DNA of 64,000 nucleotides from assembly GCA_963739235.1 (NCBI GenBank), contig CAVTZY010000030.1, positions 3,884-67,883 on the forward strand, given 5' to 3'. The number at the start of each line of letters is the position of its first letter. Position 1 is the first letter of the stretch. The stretch is from JAFNAG01 sp963739235 (lineage in GTDB: Bacteria > Acidobacteriota > UBA6911). Position numbers and translations under genes: made by a program. Below, in pieces: positions 9,723 through 16,938 of the stretch. The notes beneath the pieces were generated by a model. That model was not told the DNA's origin. It did no database searches and saw only the letters and a program-made list of their open reading frames with translations.

Positions 9723-10174
9723 TAACCCCGGGCGGCGCTTCGCTTGCCCGGGGCTACTTTCTGGCTGCCCCTCCGGGGCAGCTAGTCTGCGGCAGATTCT
9801 CGCGTCGGAGGCATGCAAGAGCGATAGCATGACGCATCGCCTCAACCCGGCGAGCATGTCTTTGAAGGGAATATCCGCGCCGAAGGCGTACAAGAGCGAA
9901 GGCATGACGCATCGCCTCAACCCGGCGAGCATGTCTTTGAACCCCGATTCTGAAGTTAACAACGTCAAAATAGGTCCTGCTCCTTTTACATCAAAGGATC
10001 GCACGCAGACATTTTAACTTCGGCGAACTTAGATGGTCTCAGGTCAATCCATTGATTTTGAAAGGGATCAACTCATTTCGATCGTACCAATATCAGAATT
10101 GAGGTTGAAAGGAACATCCGCGCCGGAGGCGCGCAAGATAGTAGCCCCGGGCAAGCGACGCGCCGCCCGGGGTA
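9723..10174. repeat. Gene-free region bounded by inverted GC-rich repeats
   Basis: The interval between the isomerase and the second kinase (9555-10340) has no credible gene. A 35-bp sequence at 9723-9757 (core CCCCGGGCGGCGCTTCGC) recurs inverted at 10141-10174 with one mismatch and one indel. Each copy is itself partly palindromic (CCCCGGGC...GCCCGGGG). Between them lie the tandem repeat at 9827-9941 and a third diverged copy of its ATCCGCGCCGGAGGCG segment near 10111. This looks like an accumulation of intergenic repeats. Confidence 0.7.
9827..9941. repeat. 75-bp period tandem repeat
   Basis: A 40-bp unit beginning GCATGACGCATCGCCTCAAC occurs identically at 9827-9866 and 9902-9941, 75 bp apart. 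The sequence before each copy is also similar (GGCATGCAAGAGCGA versus GGCGTACAAGAGCGA), so the true period is 75 bp. Confidence 0.85.
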
Positions 10175-10340
10175 AGGAAAGAAAAAGAATCAGAGCCCTG
10201 GAAGGGCGAAAGAAGGGTCTTTTCTTAATTTAGAACCATTCGTGGCAGATCCAGGAAAGCCAGTTGCCCGCGTTGGCGCATTTTCCCGGATTGCCGGGAC
10301 GATTCCCGATGCGCGCGGCGGGGCAGGCTTGCTGGATCCC

Positions 10341-13300
10341 TTAACCGGCAAGCTCGGCTTTCAGCTTCTTCAGATCGTTCAGGAGGGGCAGGTCGGGGTC
10401 CGCTTCCTTCCACAGCTGAAGAAGGTTGTCCACCAGTTTCACGGCCTTGTCTTTTTGCCCCTGACTCTGATACAGCTTTGCCAGAATGTAATGCGCGCCC
10501 AGCCAGTCCTGCTGCGGTTCATATCCAAGGCTTGCTTCCCCCTTGGAGACAAACTTCTCATAGTGAGCAATTGCCGCAGCGGTGTCTCCTGCAACCCTGT
10601 ATGCGTGGGCCAGGCTTTCGATGGCTTCGGCCGACGGATTTTCCCGATCGGCCAGGAGCAGGCTCTCGATGGCTTTGGTTCGGTCTCCCTGCGCCAGCTG
10701 CAGTTCTCCCTCCAGACGATGGACCTCGCCGCTCTGCTGGGCAATCTGCATTTCCGCTTCCTTGCGGATTTTTTCCAGGAGCGGACTCGCCTTCGCCAAG
10801 GCGCCAGCCCGCAGATAGCTGATTGCTACTCTGGCCGTGAGCCAAACCTGCGGCCCGAGCGCCGCCAGGTTCTTGACGGCTTTGTCCAATTCAAGCAGGC
10901 GCGCCGCAGCTTTGCGCCGCCCGTCGAACACCATAGACAGGAAGAGGTGGTTGCGGGCTTCACTTTGCCCGGCCTTGGCGGCAATGTTCAGAAGCAGGGC
11001 TTCCTCGAGTTGTTTCTGAGCACTGCTGTACTTCCCCTGGTACAGGTCAAGAAGAGCCAGCGATCTCCTTGCCAGCTGCTGGGACGTCGGGAGCGCCTTG
11101 TTAAAGACCTCTCTCGCCTCCGCGGCTTTTCCAGCCAATACCAGCAAGTAGCCGTACTCATGATTCAGATTGCCGCTGGTCACCCAGCTCGGCTCCAGGT
11201 CGAAAGCTTTGGCAGAGCACTTGAGGGCTTCCGAGTAGTTCAGGAGAGTGCGATAGCACCCTGAGAGGTTGATCCATGAGGTAGCACTATTTGGATCCAC
11301 CCGCAGGACCTCCTGGTATTGAGCGATGGCTTCTTTCGTTTGGCCGTCGTCTCTGATCGAGTTGGCGTAATTGTAGCGGCGCAATGTATCGTCTGGGTAT
11401 GATTGGAGATAAATCCGGTAGAGATTCAGGGCCTTCTGCTTGTTGCCCAGGTTGTCTTCATACTGAATCTGGGTTTGCTGACGCTCGCGCTCGGTAATCC
11501 GCTCGGTCAAACTCAGGGCTTTTGTCAGATACGCCTTGCACTTGTCTCTATCATTGAAAACAAAGCTGCAATAGCATCCGCCCAAGGCCGCATGCGCCCT
11601 GGCGAATTCGGGATCGAGCTTCGCCGCATTCTCGAAGGCCTGAACCCCTGCATCATACTGGCCTTTAGCCCAGAGGGATGTGCCGTCGGTATACAGCTTA
11701 AGAGCCTCGAAAGAAGATGTCGTCACCTTATAAAGCTCCCGGTTGTTCTGAAGAACCGAGGACAAGGACTCCCCCAGATCATGTCGAATCTCAGCCGCCA
11801 GGGCATCCAATCTCGACAGGATCTGATCTTGATCCGCAGCCGGCTTTAAATACGATTTTACCGTTTCTCCGGTATAGGGATCGACGATGCGGGCGGCGAG
11901 CGTGTACTTCTGTCCAACCTTGCTGATACCAGGGATGATCAATCCACGGACGTGCTCGCGCTGGCATACTTCGCATCCGACCGCCTCATCAATTTTTTGA
12001 TCTGATGGCTTCTTCATTCTTTTCAGAGCCCCGGTAATGCGGGACCGCGAAAGAACGTTCGCGTATTGCGACTGTTGCATGGAGACGTTCAGTGCCGTGT
12101 TCAGCGACTGATCGAAGATGGCTTCCCCGGTCTGGTTCTCAAAATCGCCGATCAGGATCCATTCACGGGGTGAGAAGGAGAGGACAGGCTTGCTGCCGCT
12201 AATCCAAATAAAAATGACGACAACCGTAATGACGGTAAGTACCGATACTGAGCCGAATGCCCATTTGCGGCGACTGGATAGAAACCTCCGGAGGAATGGC
12301 TGGCGCTCCGATCCTGACGGGGCTGGCTTTCCGGCTGGCGTTTCGGCCGTATCCAGCCAGGGGAGAGCAACCCTGAAGATCTGGATGGGACGATCGATGT
12401 TCTTGAGTTGCGGTGTCTCCGCAAATCCGACAATGGGAAATTCCACCTTGTTGCGGATCTGGTTGGCGATATCCTCGGAGATGCAGATACCCCCGGGATC
12501 CGCATGGGGCTGGATACGCGCGGCGATGTTGACCCCATCGCCGAAACGTCGTTTTGCTGGTGAATGACATCCCCCAGATGAAGCCCGATGCGCAGCACGA
12601 TGCGCCGGTTCGGCTCGGCTTTGGAGTTGCGTTCAAACAGCATGCGCTGGATCTCAATGGCACATTGCGTCCCTTGCACTGCGCTCGGAAATTCCACCAG
12701 GAAGGCGTCGCCGATGGTTTTGATTTCCTGGCCGTTGTGCTTGGCGAAGACGGGACGCAACAGCCGCCAATGCTCGCGCAGCAACTCCATCGCCAGGGCC
12801 TCGTCCTGCCCCGTCGTAGCGCTGTAGGAAACGATATCCGTGAACATGATGGCAGCCAGCCGCCGCCCCGATCCGCTGATGCTTTCTGTGCGTACCATGC
12901 GGAGGTCTGCAAGCAGCTCCTTGATCGACTGGTAGCGGTTGTCCGGTTTCTTCTCCAGCGTCTTCTGGACGATATGATTCAAAAACGGATGGGATACGTC
13001 CGATTGCTGCAGAGCTACCGGCAGGTTGCTGAGGATGCCGCTGGCCGTCTCCATTTTTGAAGGCTTGTGCAGAGGGTTCCGGCCCGTAAGCATCTCGCAG
13101 AGGATGACGCCGAAAGAAAAAATGTCCGCGCGCGCATCCACTTCCTCTCCCCGCAACTGTTCGGGAGCCATATAGTCAAGCGTGCCGACGACCGTGCCGA
13201 CCTCGGTCAGGGCCGTGGTGGTTGCATTTTCGAGGTCCATGCCTGCGAGGGGGCGCGCCTGCTTCGCCAATCCGAAATCCATCACCTTGATGTGCCCGCC

Positions 13301-13723
13301 GCGCCCCAACATGATGTTCGCCGGTTTCAGATCGCGGTGGACGATGCCATGGTCATGCGCCACTTCGAGCGCTTCGGCGATTTCCATCGCCACACCCAGG
13401 GTGTCCTTCAGCGGCAGAGGGCCTCCCGCCACCTTTTCCGCCAGCGTGTGGCCTTCCACGTACTCCATGGCAATGAAAGCTTTGTCGTCTTCATCCACAG
13501 CTTCATAAACTTTGCATATGAAGGGGTGGTCGAGGGTCGCGGCCGACCTGGCCTCGCGCAGCAGGCGCTTCCGGGCCTGCGGATCATCGCGAAATTCCTG
13601 CGACAGGAACTTCAGCGCTACCTTGCGATTCAGCCGGGTATCCAGGGCAAGGAAGACTTCGCCCATGCCCCCCTGGCCGAGTTTCTCCAAAATCTTATAG
13701 TTAGGTAAGGCGAAATCGGTCAT
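10341..13723 (-). CDS. Ser/Thr kinase - class III cyclase - TPR protein, paralogue of the 3050 gene, frameshifted near 12545
   Basis: The same architecture as the 3050 gene: kinase at about residues 8-275 (GQGGMGEVF, VALKFL with Lys38, HRDLKPAN, DFGLAK), class III cyclase (IMFTDIVSYS and IGDAFLVEF with both metal Asp residues kept), membrane segment (SVSVLTVITVVVIFIWI), then TPR repeats to the end. The kinase frame passes out of register at about 12545: after IHQQND the expected GDGVNIAARIQP continues one frame away and joins the long frame ending at 10341. The minus strand there reads GACGTTTCGGCGATGG; restoring one T gives GTTTTCGGCGATGG and a single 1128-codon gene. An artefact in a T run or a true mutation are both possible. 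Unlike its paralogue, the cyclase metal ligands are intact. Confidence 0.9.
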
Positions 13724-14254
13724 GGCTATGCCCCGCGGGAAGATGGTGGTCGTTGCTAAGAATAATCCAATGCCAGGAGGGGTTGCAACGCCAAAACCAC
13801 CCGACTAACAACTAGGACAAGAACCAAAGACAGGTATTTAGCTGCGGTTCACCGACTTGCTGCCTATTTTCATCGAAGCCAAGAACAGCTGGACATGAAT
13901 CCAACCAACTTCGCCCAGAAACTCTTGGCTCCCTGCTGGGAATCTGGAATGGAGAAGACCCTGACCTTCCGCTCCTCAAGAAGGCTAACAGCCTCCCTCA
14001 AGCCCAGATGAAGGAAATCGATTGAGGATTAGATCATTCTGTAAAAACTTTTTACAACTCTGGATTGGCTGTCTACATCAATCGTCATCGTATTTTATCT
14101 GAATGGTGAATCTCGTTTTCACAATAGCTGTCGGATCTCTTTACGAACTCGCTGATCTGAGGGAGTATACGTTACCTTGATCAGAAAGGAATGCCGACAG
14201 CAACAAATTTGTTTACAATAGCTTGCTGGCTTTCACAAGGACACCTCTCTCTTC

Positions 14255-14270
14255 TGGCACGCTTAATGCT
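14255..14270 (+). promoter_or_regulatory. Sigma-54-like -24/-12 promoter of the PEP-CTERM gene
   Basis: TGGCACG, four bases, ATGCT: one mismatch to the TGGCACGN4TTGCW consensus, with GG and GC exactly 12 bp apart. It lies about 160 bp upstream of the PEP-CTERM protein gene. PEP-CTERM genes in other bacteria are known to be driven by sigma-54 with the PrsK/PrsR pair. The rest of 13724-14430 is AT-rich non-coding sequence, including a short perfect inverted repeat GTAAAAACTTTTTAC at 14041. Confidence 0.6.
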
Positions 14271-14430
14271 TTCTTAATGGGAGATATCTAATTTTTGCAA
14301 GATAGGCGCATGGTTTAAAAACCTGGCAAGCGGGCAGCGGAAGGGTGCGCGGTCAGTAAGTTACATGTATTGCCAGATCCCATGAATCCGTTACACCGGG
14401 AGCATCGAAATCAAAAGGGGGGAACACACA

Positions 14431-15261
14431 GTGAGAAAGTTAATGGGTTTATCATTTGCAGTGTTTTTGGTACTTAGCATGGCTGGCGCTGCAAGCGCAT
14501 CCCCAATTTATGTAAATGGCGTTAGCGCGGGAACCGGCTGGCTCGATGTCAACAAAACCTATTCTGATGATACGCAGTTGTGTTGGGCTGCTTCTTCCGC
14601 AAATATGCTTGCATTCACGGGGTGGACTGGAGCGCCGGGTCTCAGCACAGAAGCCCAGATATTCGATGATTTCAAAGCATATTGGAATGATTCGCCGGGG
14701 AATTCGTATTACGGTGTCGAATGGTGGTTCAACGGCGTCAATGAGCAACAAGGAGTAGCCGGCTGGGCTCAGCTTACCGATACTACTCATCCAGGGTTCT
14801 ATGATACAGCTTCATTTAACAGCAATTTCGAGTGGCAAAATCTGGGCGCCTCGTTCGAAACCACAATGTCGAATTATGTCAGTGGCGCTACTGCCCTTGG
14901 AGATGTGGCTATTGCAGTTTTGGTTGGGTGGTATGACGCCCAGGGGCATAGAATTAACGGTGATTTTTTTACTCTGTGGGGCATCGATACGGCAACCGAC
15001 CAAATTTTCCTCACGGATTCGAATGACAGTACCAACGCCCTTGCAACGTATTCCTATAACGCAACAACCAGGATTCTGCAAGGCTATTACGGCAACCCGC
15101 TGATCGAATCCATTTATGGACTTGATTTTAAGGAGGCAGGCGATCCCGCTCCGACGCCACGACCCAGTACAAGTCAAGTCCCGGAGCCTTCAACACTTCT
15201 CCTCCTTGGCACTGGTTTGGGCGGGATCGTATTGGCTGCGCGGCGCAAGAAGAAGGCATAA
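14431..15261 (+). CDS. PEP-CTERM protein with IdeS-like (C66) cysteine-protease fold
   Basis: The 276-residue exported protein starts at GTG behind AAAGGGGGGAAC. A signal peptide covers residues 1-24 (cleavage near ASASP). The middle resembles streptococcal IdeS: GWLDVNKTYSDDTQLCWAAS matches the IdeS segment holding the nucleophile Cys, and RINGDFFTLWGID plus LTDSNDS match the region with the catalytic His and Asp. The His position of IdeS (RINHVINLWG) is Gly or Asp here, so the canonical triad looks incomplete. The C-terminus is a PEP-CTERM sorting signal: VPEPSTLLLLGTGLGGIVLA then ARRKKK. It should be handled by exosortase/EpsH, which is not in this window. The substrate is unknown. Confidence 0.85.
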   Translation: MRKLMGLSFAVFLVLSMAGAASASPIYVNGVSAGTGWLDVNKTYSDDTQLCWAASSANMLAFTGWTGAPGLSTEAQIFDDFKAYWNDSPGNSYYGVEWWFNGVNEQQGVAGWAQLTDTTHPGFYDTASFNSNFEWQNLGASFETTMSNYVSGATALGDVAIAVLVGWYDAQGHRINGDFFTLWGIDTATDQIFLTDSNDSTNALATYSYNATTRILQGYYGNPLIESIYGLDFKEAGDPAPTPRPSTSQVPEPSTLLLLGTGLGGIVLAARRKKKA

Positions 15262-15603
15262 GGTTATCCGTATCCCGTAAGCGCCATTCCCCGGCGGTGC
15301 GCGTTGGGAGGCTGCCCGTGCACCCTGATTTTCAAGATAGGCGTATTCGTCCGGTCAACCGTGGCTCTTCGGCATGCTTGTATGATTCTCATCCGTGTCT
15401 ATGTCTGTATCTGCCCATACCCAATGTATTCAGGGGGACGTGGTTCGGCAAGACCGCGATCGTACTGTAATCCAGGGGGGACGCTTCGCCTCAGAAGATC
15501 TTTATGCGATAGGCAGTTTCTCCAAAGCTCTCAAAAGTAGTCACTCGAGGCTTTGCATACCCTCCCCGGGAGTTCAACTTGCTTGGTTCGGGTACGCCAG
15601 GGA
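15262..15603. other. Intergenic region, nothing recognised
   Basis: I see no gene with a plausible start and composition, no tRNA and no strong hairpin between the PEP-CTERM gene and the small minus-strand gene. Short open frames here have biased, non-protein-like composition. Confidence 0.5.
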
Positions 15604-15801
15604 CTAGAGCTCATCGCGTAGAGCAGAAGCTTCCGGGCTATCAGACTTGATGTCGCCAAGCCCAAAGCCAAGATTTGCCTTCATAGCTGTGATTTCCTCG
15701 TAGCCATCCTTGTACTCGACCTCTGAGCCATCACCGCCAAGTTCGATCACCCTGGTCAGCAATTCGACAAGGCTTACTCCTGAACCAGGTGCAGCCGCCA
15801 T
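15604..15801 (-). CDS. Small conserved hypothetical acidic protein (65 aa)
   Basis: The protein is 65 residues, with body EVEYKDGYEEITAMKANLG and end SDSPEASALRDEL. I recall similar small proteins with a VEYKDGYE core in diverse bacteria but no assigned function. Support for a real gene: GAGGAAGG lies 6 bp before the ATG, and TATAAT lies at 15825-15830 just upstream. It follows the NHLP export cluster on the same strand, about 340 bp beyond the cNMP-binding gene. A Gly-Gly pair (VIELGGDG) is present but does not match the double-glycine leader spacing, so I do not call it an export substrate. Confidence 0.65.
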   Translation of the reverse strand: MAAAPGSGVSLVELLTRVIELGGDGSEVEYKDGYEEITAMKANLGFGLGDIKSDSPEASALRDEL

Positions 15802-15824
15802 AGAGCACCTTCCTCGATTTTTTT

Positions 15825-15840
15825 ATTATAGAACATGTTC
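15825..15840 (-). promoter_or_regulatory. -10 box with adjoining palindrome for the 65-aa gene
   Basis: Read on the minus strand, the perfect 10-bp palindrome GAACATGTTC is followed directly by TATAAT, then GAGGAAGG and the start codon. The palindrome sits where a regulator could block the promoter. The remaining upstream sequence to 16137 shows nothing else. Confidence 0.45.
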
Positions 15841-16137
15841 CTGTGGCCTGTGCGCCGGGCGCGCGGGTGGCACCACTGATGGTTTTGGATCATACTGATC
15901 AAGTCTTTCAAAATCTGTGCAGGTTACTCTTAACACTGGGCATTCACCTGTGATGGAATCCGCACGAATTCGCCTTGACTACACCCTCTCTTATCTCCCT
16001 TGATCGAGAATCAAGCGGCTGCAAAAGAAACGACAACTGTAAGGAATCCCGACACCCCACGCGCGGTCCGCGTCATCGTGGGATTGAGGCTGACTTCTGA
16101 GGTAAGAGGTGAAACGCTGTCAGCGGAACTGTCTAAA

Positions 16138-16671
16138 TCAAGTCCCCCATTCCCTCCTCTGCATTTCGGCGAAGCGGCTGCCGGCCATGGAGACGTTGTT
16201 GAGCAGGTGCGCGGCCAGTTCGTCCTGGTCTTCGATGTTTTCGTCGAGTGTCGGTTTTTGGGTTTCGACCTTGACCATGTACGTACGCAATCGGTCCGCA
16301 AGAAAAATCGCCAGTGCCTGATAGAAGCGCGCCGCAAAGCCGATGTTTTCGTGGATTCTCTCCAGGATCAGGTCGCGGGGGATTGCTCCGACCTTGGATT
16401 CGACTTCGGCGCGTACGCTCGCGGTCGGGGGCCGGGAATCCACGAAGGATATCTCGCCCACCACATCCCCGACCTTGAGCAGGGCAATGCGGGGAGTGCC
16501 CCGGGTGTAGACCTCGAGGGTGCCGTTCAAAACGAAATAGAGCCAGTCCGTCGGCTTTCCTTGCTCAATCAGCACGGTCCCGGGGGCAAGCGGCATCTTC
16601 TTGCCGTGGCGGATCATCCATTCCATATCCGAGTCATCCAGAATGCCGAGAAAATAGAGTGCTTTTCTCAT
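16138..16671 (-). CDS. Cyclic-nucleotide-binding domain protein
   Basis: The 177-residue protein is a single cNMP-binding beta-roll: IEQGKPTDWLYFVLNGTLEVY, LLKVGDVVGEISFVDSRPPTASVRAE (the phosphate-binding cassette with GEISF and RPPTASV) and a C-terminal helix. There is no helix-turn-helix after it, so it is not a full Crp regulator; the last 40 residues are charged helix. It is the last gene of the NHLP export block on the same strand, and CNB proteins commonly occur in such clusters. A role in controlling export is inference. Confidence 0.88.
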   Translation of the reverse strand: MRKALYFLGILDDSDMEWMIRHGKKMPLAPGTVLIEQGKPTDWLYFVLNGTLEVYTRGTPRIALLKVGDVVGEISFVDSRPPTASVRAEVESKVGAIPRDLILERIHENIGFAARFYQALAIFLADRLRTYMVKVETQKPTLDENIEDQDELAAHLLNNVSMAGSRFAEMQRREWGT

Positions 16672-16861
16672 CGCTTTCCTCGCAGGCTTCGAGCATTTTT
16701 CTGTCAGCAGTTTAGCGGCTGTATCTCATAACCTTCACTATTCCAAATTCGGTCGCCAATGTGCCGTGATACCAGAGATACTGTGCCGCCCTACAGAGCA
16801 GTCCCCCTTGCGCCGGTGCGTGCCTAAGCGCATGAAAAGCGCAGCGGTCGCGCGAAGCGCC

Positions 16862-16927
16862 TTGGAGTGCGGCGGCATGACGCCGCTTTGAAACCTAGGA
16901 AAGCGGCGTCATGCCGCCGCACTCCAA
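16862..16927. repeat. 27-bp perfect hairpin between ABC2 and the cNMP gene
   Basis: A 27-bp arm beginning TTGGAGTGCGGCGGCATGAC (16862-16888) is repeated exactly inverted at 16901-16927 with a 12-nt loop. It lies 11 bp after the ABC transporter stop codon. There is no T-run, so it may be a REP-like repeat that also acts as a transcript 3' end. Similar GGAGTGCGGC hairpins are common in Acidobacteria intergenic DNA. Confidence 0.75.
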
Positions 16928-16938
16928 AGCCTTCGGCG

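Noticed and set aside
15604..15801. 65-aa protein as the missing NHLP cargo
   Set aside because: It has a Gly-Gly pair, but the hydrophobic positions before it do not fit a C39 leader and it resembles a small conserved non-exported family.
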